From Topomyia yanbarensis (Eukaryota; Arthropoda; Insecta; Diptera; Culicidae), in assembly GCF_030247195.1 (NCBI RefSeq), contig NC_080672.1, positions 71,961,771 through 72,025,770 on the forward strand: 64,000 bases of DNA. The letters run 5' to 3'. Below the pieces are notes generated by a model. The model was not told the origin of the DNA. It was given only the letters and a program-made list of their open reading frames with translations, and did no database searches. The position numbers were made by a program, and so were the translations under genes. Shown here piece after piece: positions 23,824 to 35,401 of the stretch (the first letter of the stretch is position 1; each line of letters opens with the position of its first letter).

Positions 23824-24724
23824 CTGCCCCTTTTTCCTTATCATTCTCAGAAGCGCTCTCTTCCACCTGTACCATACACCCACGATGGTTTGATGGGACT
23901 CCAAGGCGACACAAAACATCCCTGTCGAATGAGCCAACAAACACGGGACCTAAAGCACGAACATCACACGCACAACTCGAAATGTAGCCGATCAACATCT
24001 GAGCCGCACTACGAAATCGTCTGGAGAAACCCCTGCCATCTCGAGAACGACCACCCGGCGTCCCAGTACATGATTCTTCCTGATGAAGACCACCCTGATT
24101 CTGTAATCCATCCGTTGATCTCCCGAAGTCTGAAACTGAAATAATGTTCTCCCCCTGCCATGTTTGTCCACCCTACTTCCCCTGACTCTTATACACAGAA
24201 GTAACACCCCTTCCCCCCCCCAAATATCTTCATGAAACATTTAGCTCTTCTTGCCTTTTCTAGTTTTAACTATTATATTATATGATCTCGTTGAAAATGC
24301 CCAACTCTACTACCACATAAAATAACTCTAATTAATGTCTCCGAATCTTTACAAAATTTAATCACGCCCTCTAATTATTTCTACTTTTAAGATAGTCGTA
24401 AAAATTTTCCCCCATAGTTAAACATTATTTGCTCCAATAATCTCATTGCTAAAAATGTCAAACCATATTGCCATAAAAACTAAATGACCCCTCTAATCTT
24501 ACGAAAATTATACTACCCCCTTGTGTATATGTATAGCTATAAATTAGCCTTAGTTTAATTTCAAAAATCAATATGTAAGCCCCTAGTTTTAAGTAATTTA
24601 AAATGTAAAACAAAACAAAATTGGCACCTTTAAGCTAACGCAAACCTGCCTTATCAAATAAACGAATTGAAAAAAAAGGCTTTTCTGCTCAGTATTGATT
24701 ATTATGGTGATTGAAAGTTGAGTC

Positions 24725-25130
24725 TATTTAAATCATTTTTTTTCTAAAACCGTACTCAATTTTCTCTCTTTTTTAACAGTAAGTGCGTTAATAACATTTT
24801 AAAATGAGATTTTTTAAAACACCTTTAGTTCAATCTGTTCTGGACTATAAAGTTTTTAGAAGGAGAAAACTTATAGGCATGAGATGTAAATCAGCTATAC
24901 TCTGAAACTTTGCAAAAATATGCTTAGATAATAATTCTAACAATTGAAGCAAAAAGCAAAAAATCGTTTTTTAGGTTGACTAATTAGGAAACCCCCTTGA
25001 GCAGTGTTTTAGTTGGTGATATTTCCCGTCTCGTTTAAAGTTCGCGTCATTTCGCGAAAAATACATATATCGAAATATTCCTACATACGTCATTTGCTAT
25101 TTTAGTTTTAAGTTCTACGTTAAAAATTAC
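24725..25130. other. AT-rich intergenic DNA
   Basis: Nothing recognised apart from the first bases, which continue the R6 repeat. No gene. Confidence 0.4.
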
Positions 25131-25139
25131 GGGAGATAG

Positions 25140-26090
25140 GTTTCCGGCCGTGGACACTAGACTGCCCAGAAAAATGATAAATTTTTGAAAACTCAATCGG
25201 CCCACCTCTGACTCGGACGGCGCCGGTGGTTGAGTGGTAAACGTGACAGCCACTCATTCCAGTTGGCCTGGGTTCAATTCCAGCCGAGGTCGTTGAGATT
25301 TTTCTAAGGTGAAAAAATCTGTGGTCACGTCTTCCTTCGGAAGGGAAGTAAAGCAGTTGGTCCCCGGTCCATGAAATTGGTGGATCGATATCTCGTCCAG
25401 GTAGTGGAATCACCTCTCTGACGTCGGTAAAGAAGAAGTAGATCCAGCTTCTATACTCTTACTAACAAAAATATCCTCCTCCCGTGATACTAGTGGAGTG
25501 TGCATTAGTATATACGGCCTCTAGCAAAAGCAAGTATCGGACTAACCATTCCTTCCCTTTTCTTGCGCGATCTACGTTCGGGCCTGGCCGGCGCCGGTAT
25601 TGATCAGAAACACTTCAGGATTACCAGGAGTTGCACATTGAAAGATGTTTCGCTACTCCCAAGCATAATTATCTACTGATTCCCTGTGCAACTTCAGCTA
25701 GTCCCGATCGATAACGGAGTAGCAGCGAGGGGTGGTCGCACAAGCTCAAGCTCAAGCTCAAGCTCAAGCTCAATCGGCCCACCCCTGGCTCGATTCTTAG
25801 TCCGACCAGGAGTACTTGCACCGAATTTGAAGCAAATCGGATAAGTCTAACTACCGGACCAACGTGCCTGAAGTTTGTATGGGATTTAAAAACAATTTAC
25901 ATGGAGAAAAGCCACTATTTCGTATTTTCGCCGTTAGGTGGCACTGTATGCATCGTATTATCACTGTAAGTAAAAATAAGAAAAATAATTTAATTATCTG
26001 TTAGTCAATCCGGCTTTGTTGAAAGAAGTTATTAAACATTTAACGAAATGATGAGTGAGTCAGTTTTGCATGGGGCCTAGCAGTACTCGA
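25140..26090 (-). repeat. R1 repeat, inverted copy 3, split by a SINE
   Basis: 25772-26090 is the reverse complement of about 340-650 (landmarks GGCCCACC, 'ccgaatttgaagcaaatcgg', 'aggtggcactgtatgcatcgtattatcactg', 'gtcagttttgcatggggcctag'). Its beginning, before the SINE, is visible at about 25160-25215. The hairpin end of R1 is not present in this copy. Confidence 0.65.
25216..25771 (+). mobile_element. Long tRNA-headed SINE with (CAAGCT)n tail
   Basis: A box A-like TGGTTGAGTGG (25227-25237) and box B GGTTCAATTCC (25271-25281) form a tRNA-like head. A body of about 460 bp follows, then a tail of about five CAAGCT units (25741-25771). It is flanked by imperfect 21-bp direct repeats (25195-25215 and 25772-25792, 19 of 21 identical, both containing AATCGGCCCACC). 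The element lies inside an R1 copy. The length of 556 bp is long for a SINE; the body may derive from the 3' part of a partner LINE. Confidence 0.8.
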
Positions 26091-26109
26091 GTCCCGCGAA
26101 GTATACATT

Positions 26110-26235
26110 TTTGTGATGGATTATCAATAACCCTAACAATATGGGTATTTTTGAAACGGGCTTGACGAGTAGATGACGGAAATCGATGAGCGACGTCATC
26201 TTGAAAGCCATGATGGCGACTCCCGGTTGAGCAAA
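26110..26235 (-). repeat. R3 unit, inverted
   Basis: Carries 'ATGGGTATTTTTGAAACGGG', 'cttgacgagtagatgacggaaatcgatga' and 'gatggcgactcccggtt', the reverse complement of the R3 unit. Confidence 0.6.
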
Positions 26236-26275
26236 ATTTTGTATAACCATATCATCACTAATATATCCCTATATA

Positions 26276-26706
26276 CAGTGAAGACGCGTTTTAATCAGCC
26301 CCTTGGTGAATTTTAGGCTGACAAAACAGGGATATTGACAAAATCAAGACATATTTTTCATTTTTTTTATTAAAACGATGTTGTTAAAATATGTTTTCTT
26401 AGTTCCCCGACGACCTCAAAATCCCTTTCTGATTACTTAGTATAAATTTCCCTTAAGGGGGTTTTAGTGCCAAATTATAAAAAATAGACATTATTATTTT
26501 TGAATATTTTGCATTTTTGAGATAAGAAAATATATGCTCAAGAAAGGATTTACTCGAATTTGGTTTGGTTCGTCTACTAGAGCCCATTAAGCGTAATTTC
26601 ATTTAAGGCTTACAAAATCAGGTCTAAGCTGTAACATCGGGGGTGTAGATGTAGACAAAATCAAAGGTAGACAAAATCTATGGCTGATAAAATCGGGTTT
26701 TTACTG
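26276..26706. mobile_element. Complete MITE of the CAGTGAAGACCCG family
   Basis: 431 bp between two TA dinucleotides (26274-26275 and 26707-26708). The left end CAGTGAAGACGCGTTTTAAT and the right end ATAAAATCGGGTTTTTACTG are imperfect inverted repeats of about 27 bp. TA duplication and CAGT ends fit a Tc1/mariner-pogo type non-autonomous element. There is no coding frame. It is the reference copy for at least six other remnants in the window. Confidence 0.75.
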
Positions 26707-26709
26707 TAT

Positions 26710-27185
26710 CTACTACATAATTAATCCATTCCGAAAATCTAAAATTTATCTAAACCAGAAATCTTGGTGTTGGCAACACAGTCCAGCGATGACGTTACGA
26801 TACAGCAGAAACACGATTAACTCCCTGAATGATCAGTACACGAAAAACTTCAAACCAGTAAAACTTCATATATGACACCTACGTGAGGTAGAGTCAGAAG
26901 TGCGAGACAAACGTTTTTAGAAGCGGGAGCAGTTTAGTTGATTAAAAATCGAAATCGAAGTTTCGGAACAAAAATAAAATTAATGTAAGTAATTTTCATA
27001 TTTAAACACACCTAGGTACAAATTAAAATGTTAAATGCATATACAATCAAAAGACACAATAGCACTGTTTCGGTAAGACGAATTACACACGAAGAAGGCT
27101 TTTACTGTAAGTACCCTAAAAATTTAAACCTAAAAAAGAACTCATAACAAATTAAACAGCTTAAATGTTACTCCAACAATAAACC
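26710..27185. other. AT-rich spacer
   Basis: Nothing recognised; a few R3-like words occur near 26740-26770. Confidence 0.4.
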
Positions 27186-27189
27186 CGAG

Positions 27190-27535
27190 ATTGCTACCGT
27201 CCTTCGTTACCGTAACACTTGGATTTAAAAATGGCTTCAGTCATCGATTTCCATCATCTACTCATCAATTTCATTTTAGAAATACTTACATTGTTGAAGT
27301 TATAGTGAATTTATCGAAACCGGAGACCGCCATCTCGGATTTCAAAATGGCTTCAAGCACCGATTTCCGTACTAGTGTGCTAGTCAACCCAACTCCGAAA
27401 ATACCAAATTGTCTAGGTTATAGTAAATTTATCTAAACCAGATACTCCATACTGGATTTGAAAACAGCTTCATCGATAACCGTTTTGTACTCGTTACCCA
27501 ATAACTGGGAATACCCAATTTTTATTAGTAATAAT
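27190..27535 (+). repeat. R3 units in tandem
   Basis: Two to three consecutive units with 'ggatttaaAAATGGCttca', 'atcgatttcc', 'catctactcatcaa' and a period near 115 bp. The apparent reading frame at 27191-27436 is a read-through of these repeats. Confidence 0.6.
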
Positions 27536-27539
27536 TAGC

Positions 27540-28840
27540 TAACAATACGTTAAATCGTGCAACTTCGTACTGCACTGTTCGAACTAAAACTTATTCTCGC
27601 AAATTTGGTTCGTGAAAAAAGAGTTCGTTGTTTCGAGCCAGGTTTCAAAATATTTCGATTACTTTGAAAAAACTTATGAATTGGCGTACAAAACTATGAA
27701 AAAATACATGTATTTTCCATATAAAATTTCAAACTCCAATTTATTTATTCGTAAAAAATGTAAATCGAACATTCGAACATTACGTAAATAAGAGTTCACC
27801 AAAGCGTTTGAAATGTTTCATGCGTTTTATACGACAATTCAAAACTATTTTTAAAATTATTGGAAATATTTTGAAACCTGGTAAAGTATGTGCACACTAT
27901 GAAAGATTACGAACGGAAAGTTTTAGGATTCTTTAAAAAAGTTTTTAAAAATATTGTAATTATAATAAAAATGCTAAAATTTCGGGGTTTTGTAAACAAA
28001 AAAGATATGAATTTTTATATAAAACGTTTGAAGAAATTCATGTATTTTCCAAATAAAACAATGATCGCTTTGGGGAACGTGTTGAAATGGTCCAATTTCG
28101 CCTAAATTTTACTCATTTTTATACCTTGATTTGCATATAACCTGTAATGTGCAATATTTCAACATCGCAAAAATAACTGCGACCCTAGCGTTAAGGTGTG
28201 GGAAAATAGGGGAAAGTTTGAATTTTTTTAAATGAATGTAGCCATATTTTGATTGAATAATTGTTATAAATCTTCTATAGTACCATGTCTAATTTGGAAA
28301 ATCAGCTAGTGAACATGTGAAAATATTATTATTTATCAATGATAATATTATTTAAATTTGGGGAAAATTGAACGAATTTTCAAAAAAGATATACTTAAAA
28401 AAATAGAGAAGCATGGATCAAATTTCAAAACAGGTTTGTAGTTATACCGTATAAAATACTGGTTTGGAGAAAGTCATAATCGAAAAGCAAGACACATTTT
28501 ATCAGTTTTTTGTGTGTTAGTCATGCACACTTAGAAATTTATTTCAATGTTGAGAATAATTTCGATTTTTTCCAAATCACTGTAGTCTGCTGCAGATTCC
28601 ATGGTATTTAAACTAATGTTTATACATATATTATTTTAAGTCTATTACGAAAGTAAGCTTGACATACCAAAATGATTTTGTACAAAGTATTCTTCTGAAC
28701 GGATCCCCAGCAATTATTTCTTGGACCCCAGCGGCCCTCGAGCCCCAAGCTAAAAATCTCTGATCTGATTCAATCATCCCTAACTGCAATTGAATCAAAA
28801 CAGATGCCTGATATTTCTTTTTCCTTGCTTGGAGCCATCT
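27540..28840. other. AT-rich intergenic DNA downstream of ppk copy B
   Basis: No element ends or gene signatures recognised. The last 200 bases before 28842 are presumably the 3' region of ppk copy B. Confidence 0.4.
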
Positions 28841-28841
28841 C

Positions 28842-30517
28842 TTACACCTTTCGCCCTTGCGTAAATGGTCGAGCCGAACAAAAGTACACAAGTTCGACCA
28901 AACTCAGCAAACTAACGCCCATACAAAGTCCCAGTAGTCCACCGCAGTTGGCCAAAAAATCCGTCAATCCGAATAGTTCGCTTCGTTTTGATGCTATAAA
29001 CTGCGCCTCCTTGTAGTAGATCCCGAGTCGGGAGAGGTGAACCCTGTAATACATGAAGAATAGCCTTAATTCGGTTGGAAGTTGTTCCCCTTCGATGCAT
29101 ACCCTTTGGATTCATTCACTTTCGCTTTCAAGGCCCGCATCCAGCTAACCCAATGGAAGTCTGTTTGTGTAATTTCGGCGTCATACTGTACCGAAGTACA
29201 CGACGGCAAACAGTTACAACCGGCTCGGTAATTCTTCTCGCCCTTTCGATGCTCAACGGCATCCCTTTCAAACAACTCGTTTTCCGCCAGAATCATGCAT
29301 TCGATCATGTTGGACTCACATACCTCAGTTCGGCTAGAACGAGGCATCGAAAACCGAACACACCCGCAGTACTGCAGGGTGAAGTTCGTCAAACACTCGA
29401 GTTCGCAGTTATCCTGAGTGTAGACTCTGAAGAACTTCAGATACCGTTCGTGGTTGAAGAAACACTGACGACGCTCGGGAGCATAGTTCCTCAGTACCTC
29501 CGAGGTCGTAATAACTTGCGGTTTGACTGCGATGGTGACCTCCTGGTTTATGGGTACGCGGATAAATTTGTTCGACACCTGAGGGTAGTCAGCGGGAGAG
29601 TGCAGCAAAACCTTCAACCCTTGAATCGGCCCACCACAGAGATGGTTATAATAGGAATCGTTGGATACCAGATTCATGGCAAGTCCGGATGAATATCCCG
29701 AAACTGCTGTTCGATATGGGTATGATGATAGATTCGACTGTGGAGGATAACCTTGATCTAGAGTCCAATCGAGCGAATTGCTAGTGTCAGACATTAGAAG
29801 ATCTTCTTCGGGCAGAATCGCCTCCGTGCGAAGTAGCTGCTTGGCCGAAAGACCGTTGAATGTAAAACAAATCCCTTCTTCGGTTATGGCTTTCTGGAAA
29901 AGATTCGTACATCTGGTAAATTTGCCGCGAAAATAACAGAAATCAATGATGTGATACATGGGAACGGACATGTTCTCGATCAGAGCAGCATAACTTTCCG
30001 AGCCGGTTTTGTTTGGCAGGATGTAATTGGTAAAAAACAGATGATAAAATATTCGTTCGCACACTTGCATCATTGCAAGGAAGTTATCCGTCCTGAAGGA
30101 ATATATTTTCGGTAAGTAGTGAAAAATTTAGATCCACAGCTTGGACACTTACAGATTTCGGTCTGGAATATCGTCGATACTCTCGGCGTGTTCACGACTG
30201 AAATTAAACCAGGTAAAGCGTGTTTTCGTCTGCGGACAAACTGTCACCGCTGGTAGTGGGATCTGCCAAACGCGGGTTGGCTTCTCGTCGAAGCTCACAA
30301 TCACCGGAGTTTGATCCCATTTCCGGTAGGTTTTCTGAATCAGCAAAGCACAGCTGCCGATGGAAACGATGAACACTAACAACCACCAAAACTTTTCGCA
30401 TCCGGCTCGCTCCCGCGAGCTTAAATAGCGAACTCCGTGGACCGAACTGTTGGAACAATATTCTTGAAAAAGTTGTTTGGCTTGCGCTCGAATAGATTGC
30501 GCTTTGGGTCGAAGCAT
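28842..30517 (-). CDS. Pickpocket-family DEG/ENaC channel subunit, ppk copy B
   Basis: Minus strand, exons 30517-30153, 30092-29103 and 29043-28842 with GT..AG introns of 60 and 59 bp. The spliced protein is 518 residues. It shares the family pattern: HG at 27-28, first membrane segment about 43-62, IPLPAVTVCP, the Cys-rich motif CELECLTNFTLQYCGCVRF, CNCLPSCTSVQYD, and a second membrane segment with GVS at 494-496. The frame is open 7 codons upstream, but that codon is GTG, so the ATG at 30517 is the start. The C-terminal tail after the second membrane segment is about 20-25 residues shorter than in copies A and C. Exon 2 is 990 bp, as in the other copies, but the sequence is the most diverged of the three. 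Confidence 0.92.
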
Positions 30518-30539
30518 CCTTTCCCCACAAATAGTCACC

Positions 30540-30580
30540 GTGGAATGAAGGTTGGCTCACTGTATGCACTTTTACGAGCA
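30540..30580 (-). promoter_or_regulatory. Proximal promoter of ppk copy B (diverged)
   Basis: On the minus strand CTCGTAAAAGTGCATAC is followed by an initiator-like CTTCATTCCACGGTGAC, aligning with the better conserved blocks upstream of copies A and C. The ATAAA box itself is altered to TAAAA. Inference from paralogue comparison only. Confidence 0.3.
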
Positions 30581-30595
30581 TAGAATAATGAATAT

Positions 30596-30880
30596 TCAAC
30601 AAGTAGGGGCACCCGTTGTATTCATAAAGGGTTTGTAAACTTTCACGCGAACCTGGCTGAACAACACATAATTTGCGTGTGTCATGCAATCGTACTGACT
30701 ACAATTCCCTGTACCATAGTATTCATGCCTAAGCTGTGCGAAACATTCATCACTGCAAAAACTATAATTGTGTAAGAGGTACCTTGCCTCGATTCCGCAT
30801 CCAGCGTAGAATAGGAACGAGGACAACGCAACTATATTGACAATCCATTAGAAAACTTAAAGTAGAATGGATTTTGGCAT
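30596..30880 (-). pseudogene. Broken small Cys-rich secreted-peptide frame upstream of ppk copy B
   Basis: On the minus strand an ATG at 30880 opens MPKSILL, then TAA, two codons, TAA, and the same frame continues for about 85 codons to a stop at 30596. The combined stretch looks like a hydrophobic signal peptide (WIVNIVALSSFLFYAGCG then IEA) followed by a Cys-rich segment (FCSDECFAQLRHEYYGTGNC...QYDC...GAPTC). Two nonsense codons in the signal region make it a likely pseudogene. Alternatively the downstream part is a 3' exon: TTTTCTAATGGATTGTCAATATAG resembles a branch point plus acceptor, but no first exon was found. Family not recognised. Confidence 0.3.
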
Positions 30881-30899
30881 TATAATGATTTGTTATATT

Positions 30900-32580
30900 T
30901 AAGAATTCATATAATAAATACGGAAAATGGTTTAATCTATGTTTATTGTCACGGAACGACTTTCAGTCATCGAAAGACCAGCGAGAGACTCAATTTTTCA
31001 AAATCGGCAAGATATTTTTTAACGTTGATTCGAGATTGTAGTAATCCGTACTGTTAAACTCGAATTGCCAATCATCCAAGCCGTCATTTATTCACACGTA
31101 TTGGTGATGAAATAGTAAAATTATGAACTAGCAATGTTAAGAGATTTTTCTCGAAGAAGTTTGATAACTCAAATCTTTCATACTCTTACTTCATATTTCC
31201 TAATTTTTATGCTATTTTTGGAAATCCTTTTAAACCGTGTTAACATCGTTTTTCTCGAAATGACTTCTTTCCAAATTTGCTAACATCGTAACTCAAAGAC
31301 CAATTACCATCGATTAATTGAAATTAATCAAGATTAATATCAAATTTACACTGAGTTTTCTTGAATATATTATCTCTATCAGTGCTGTGCAATCTCACGA
31401 TGGTCCTTGAATTGTGAGGGTAAATATGAAGTGACCGTACCACCACAAAAATGACCGTTATTTCAATTCCCTTTTTCCTCGGATAGTGTTTCAGTTAACT
31501 ATCTCTCACAGAAGCCGTGAGAGAGAGATCGCTTTAAAATGACAGACAGATTGAGTACCATTTATTTTGTATTGGTATAGTAAACGAAATATTTTCAGTG
31601 TATTGTATTCAGGCAGCATGCGGTGCTTTGTTGATTTTTTCTCCACCTTTCTGTTTCTTTTATGCATAGCTATTTATGTGAAACCGCCTGTTTGTTAATT
31701 CAAGCTCGTTGTTTGTAATAAGATGACCGTCATAACCGTATTTGTATTGTTAATGAAATGACGGTCAGTTTGCCTTCCTCTCAATAATAATTCCAATGAG
31801 TGAGAGATTCAGAAGAGAACCGTCTGACTGTTGTCAATTCATTGGAATGAGAACCGTAACTCAATAAGCATCGCTTACTGTTTTAACTGCTAACCGTTTC
31901 ATTCTCTTTTGTCTAGCAAGTTTGCCATCAGTACCGTGAAGGAGCTCAGCACTGATCTCTATAATGCCATGAGATTTTTTGATTGGATGAAAACAAACGT
32001 TTTGGCATTAAAACACGATAAGATTTGGAAAATAAGGCATGGTTACAGACATTGATATGCTAAATTGTGAACTTTTTCGAAAATTCTTCGTCAATGTATA
32101 AGTTTAGCGACATAATTTTTTTGGGGCTACTGTGAACCAGTTCATGAATCCATTAATAATATTTTACCTATTTTACAAGCACGGATGTTCAATCGTGGTT
32201 ATACTAGGGATCATGGACCAATTCACGAACACATGACTAATATTATATGATTTAGTGAACTATTTCGCGACCACGTTTACGAATATATGAATAATGTTTT
32301 ATGATTTTGTTACCACTTCACGCGAGCGAATGGTCAGTAGAATGGCTCGACATATTCCATTTTCTAGCACATCACTTTTTGAGTTCCTTTTATGGACCCT
32401 GGATGACTATTCTGGAAAATTATTTCCAAGATTATAAGTCCCTGCAATGAACAGGTTCTGAGATATTTACGATTGAAACGTAGGTATGGGTGATACATGT
32501 GCAATGTGGATAGAATTAATAACCTTCTGCGATGAACCCTTCTATCATAAAATCGTAATAACATTTTTATAAAAAATCCT
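30900..32580. other. Intergenic DNA upstream of ppk copy B, no gene supported
   Basis: 31400-31930 contains several short complementary words ('ctctctcacagaagccgtgagagagag', 'gaaccgt/acggt') suggesting a small foldback element. Nothing else recognised. Confidence 0.4.
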
Positions 32581-32584
32581 AGGA

Positions 32585-32840
32585 AGTTATTTGGGTATTT
32601 TTGGAAAAGGCTTGACAGGTAGATGATGAAAATGGATGTTTTGTGTCATTTTGAAATCCAAAATGGCGATTTCCGGTTCAGAAATACGGGTATTTTTGGA
32701 ACGGGCTTGATAAGTAGATGTTGAAACTGGACCATGAGAGCAATTTTGAAAACCACGATGGCGACTTCCGTTTTTAGTAGCCCTTTGGTGTGTTTTAGGG
32801 TGACAAAATGGTGACATTGACACAATCGGCACCAGTGCTG
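32585..32840 (-). repeat. R3 units (inverted) followed by a MITE fragment
   Basis: Two inverted R3 units ('gggtatttttggaa.gggcttgac.agtagatg', 'aaaatggcgattccggtt'). Then about 32770-32840 ('agccctttggtgtgttttagggtgacaaaatgg', 'gacattgacacaatcgg') matches the inner left part of the MITE at 26276-26706 without its terminus. Confidence 0.55.
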
Positions 32841-32849
32841 GGAAAATCA

Positions 32850-33790
32850 CCAAAAAATCATCAGTAATAATTATCACTGCTGATCATGCTGTGCTATGAT
32901 TACAACCATAAAAACTACAAGGGGCAGCCCTATGGGGTTGTAAGAACTGTAGACGTAGGATTATGCTGTTTAATGTAAAATATTTATTTTCTTAGTACAT
33001 TTAGAGTAATAATAAATCAAATATATTTCTTACTTTTAGTCTAAGCACAACCAATCCACATCGAATACTACATATTGAACCAGACCGTCTTGGTTATCAG
33101 GTCATTTCATTTGTAGTAGGTGATCGAATTCGATTAAACTTATGAGAAGATCTGATGAAAGAAGACAGAAACCCGTGACCGAACTAATAACTGGAACTTA
33201 ATCTTTATAGCACAAGATCAGCTTTTAAAAATTGTAAAAACTTTTCGATTGTGTTTGGTAGAAAACCCGGGCCGGTGAACAAAAATCAAATTTTAGACAA
33301 TATAATGGTTTTAATCATATATCTTAACTATAAATATACAAGAATTGAAAACAATTTTATATATGGACTTAGATGCGTTTTTGCGACGGTTTTTCGAGTG
33401 GCAGTGTATTCATTCATAAATAGGCTTTGTAGTATGTACCATTTAGCAGAATCAAAATAGGATAGGTTGAGTGGAAATGAATCAATGAATTGATCGAACG
33501 TAAATAATAAACTTTCGTTGTGCTTTCCATCGATCCGTGTAAATTTGTTGCTAAGAAAGGTTTCGTCTTTGCGCAGTGAAAGCACAGGTTGCTATCCTGC
33601 AGGTTACGCATACAACCGCTAACAAATTAGATATACCTACCTACACATTCGCCTCAAACATTGCACAGTAGTCCAGAATGCGAATTTAGCAGGAATTTTA
33701 ACTTTTTGCTAAAATTAAATGATTCAGCCTTACAACATGTTTGGCAAAGTTGTTGTACTTTGCAAGGCACTTCTTTTTGTTTAAACTGAT
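32850..33790. other. Intergenic DNA, nothing recognised
   Basis: Frames of up to 96 codons are AT-rich and carry no domain. No repeats of known families seen. Confidence 0.4.
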
Positions 33791-33794
33791 GCTA

Positions 33795-34625
33795 GGGTGG
33801 TTCTAAATTTAAAATATAACTTTTTAACGGTTGGAGATAGAGCTTTACTGTCTTCGATGAAGTTGTAGAGCAACACATTTTAGACAAATTTGCTAAAGAC
33901 ATGCAAGCTCTAGCTTTTATATTTTCCATTGCACGAGAAATTCAAGTGTAAGCTTTAGGGTGTTCCTTAAAAAACGGTTTTATTTCTATAACTTTTGAAG
34001 TTTTTATTTTACGCTAAAGTATCCTTTGGAGAACTTGAAGATTATTTTAGGGCGCATAATTTTCTTTAAAACAGCAACTAGTTAACTTTTTTCGTTTTAA
34101 AGATAAAATAACTTTTATATAAAAAAATATAACTTTTTCAAATAGAATTATTTTCGATTTGGGCACTGAACATTAAATACTGTTGCTTTCATATGAAATA
34201 GCATGCTTTGTAGTATAAATCACCAAAAAATGGCAAGCACGATATTTTTAATAGCTTGCAATATTTATTCAAAAGTTAGTTTATTTTTAGTAAAAAGTAT
34301 ATATAATTTTCTTACGAGCGAAGCTAGAGGTTCAATATATTAAGACAAATTGCTCTCCTTCAAAATATCTGAAAGTATTTCTAAAGTAATCTTAATGAAA
34401 AAACAAAACTGCAAAAGTTATACAAAGAAAACCATTTTTTAAGAAACACCCTAAATTTTGTTTGGTAAATTTCTTGTAAAATGAAAAGTACACGACATAG
34501 AGTTTCAGTGTCTTCGACAAAGTTTTTTTAAATTTTCAATTTCTTCAATTTTCTGGAAGACAGCGAAACTCTATCTCAAACCATAAAAAAGTTAATTTTC
34601 TGATTTTAAAAATTTGGAACCACCC
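33795..34625. mobile_element. Foldback element with GGGTGGTTC ends, TA duplication
   Basis: The left end GGGTGGTTCTAAATTTAAAA and right end TTTAAAAATTTGGAACCACCC are inverted, with TA on both sides (33793-33794, 34626-34627). The arms can be followed inward for several hundred bases (for example 'agggtgttccttaaaaaac' near 33958 against 'ttttttaagaaacaccct' near 34436). No coding frame. About 831 bp. Confidence 0.65.
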
Positions 34626-34627
34626 TA

Positions 34628-35399
34628 CCCACTATTTAAAATAATAGAACAATATTGTGAAGTGCATTATTTTATCATAAAAACGAAACTACATTTTTTA
34701 TATTGTTCACTGTGAAAGTAATTTAAACATATTACAAAGAGTCAATTCATAAAAAACCAAATTTTTAATATAACTTTTTCAGTTTTCATTTTTTTCCAAC
34801 CTATCCTTCAAATGTTTTTCAGAGTTTTTGAAGACGAACATTTTCTTCTAATACATCAAAACTCTAGCTTTTATTGTTCAGAAGATATAAGCACTTAATA
34901 TTTCAAAAATAGATTTTTTTTAAATCAATTTTGTGAAATTTTAAAAAATGTCGTGTTCGCCATTTTTTGCTCAATTATAACTCTAGTCATGACCTTATTT
35001 ATAGTTCAAAAAGAATTATCTTTTATTTGCCCCAAATGAGTGATATTGTTATTCCAAACAACCCCATTTTTGGCGAAAAAGTACTCATAACTTTTCAACG
35101 GAAATAGCTAGATATATGGTGCCATGAAACAAATTATGCGCCTTGAAACAATCTTAAAGTTGTCTGAAGGCTACTTCAGATTTAAATGAATACAGCAAAA
35201 GTTATTGGAATAAAACTATATTTCGAAGAAACACCTCAAGCTCCGACTTTAAATTTGTTGTAAAATAAAAAGTATGACAGATAGTCTTCAGCAAATTTTT
35301 CCAAAATTTGTCGTTCTACAACTTCGTTGAAGGTCGTTTGGCTCTAGCTAGAATGAATTAAAAGTTAATTTTTTGATCTTGGTAAAATTAGAACCACCC
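34628..35399. mobile_element. Second, partial foldback of the same family
   Basis: The right end 'gttaattttttgatcttggtaaaattagaaccaccc' followed by TA at 35400-35401 repeats the terminus of the preceding element, and 'gaaacacctcaagctccga' repeats its inner landmark. A matching left end is not evident, so either the left half is lost or the unit at 33795-34625 was inserted into it. Confidence 0.5.
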
Positions 35400-35401
35400 T
35401 A

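Larger units (their letters stand above)
18493..24675 (+). mobile_element. I-like non-LTR retrotransposon, copy 1 (near full length)
   Basis: About 6.2 kb: 5'UTR (18493-18781), ORF1, ORF2, a long 3'UTR (23824-24675) and a short A tail. It is flanked by an 18-bp duplication AAGGCTTTTCTGCTCAGT (18475-18492 and 24676-24693). Domain content (zinc-knuckle ORF1; APE endonuclease, RT and RNase H in ORF2) is typical of the I clade and its relatives that keep RNase H. A second copy is at 55848-61935. The 5' ends of the two copies align (GCGTTCAAGGTTATTT), so both are probably near full length. Confidence 0.9.

Noticed and set aside
25216..25300. Possible tRNA gene with GGTTCAATTCC
   Set aside because: It is the head of a 556-bp SINE with a CAAGCT tail; no complete cloverleaf visible.
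29075..29692. 205-codon frame on the plus strand across ppk copy B
   Set aside because: Shadow of the minus-strand exon 2; no domain of its own and not kept open in the other ppk copies.
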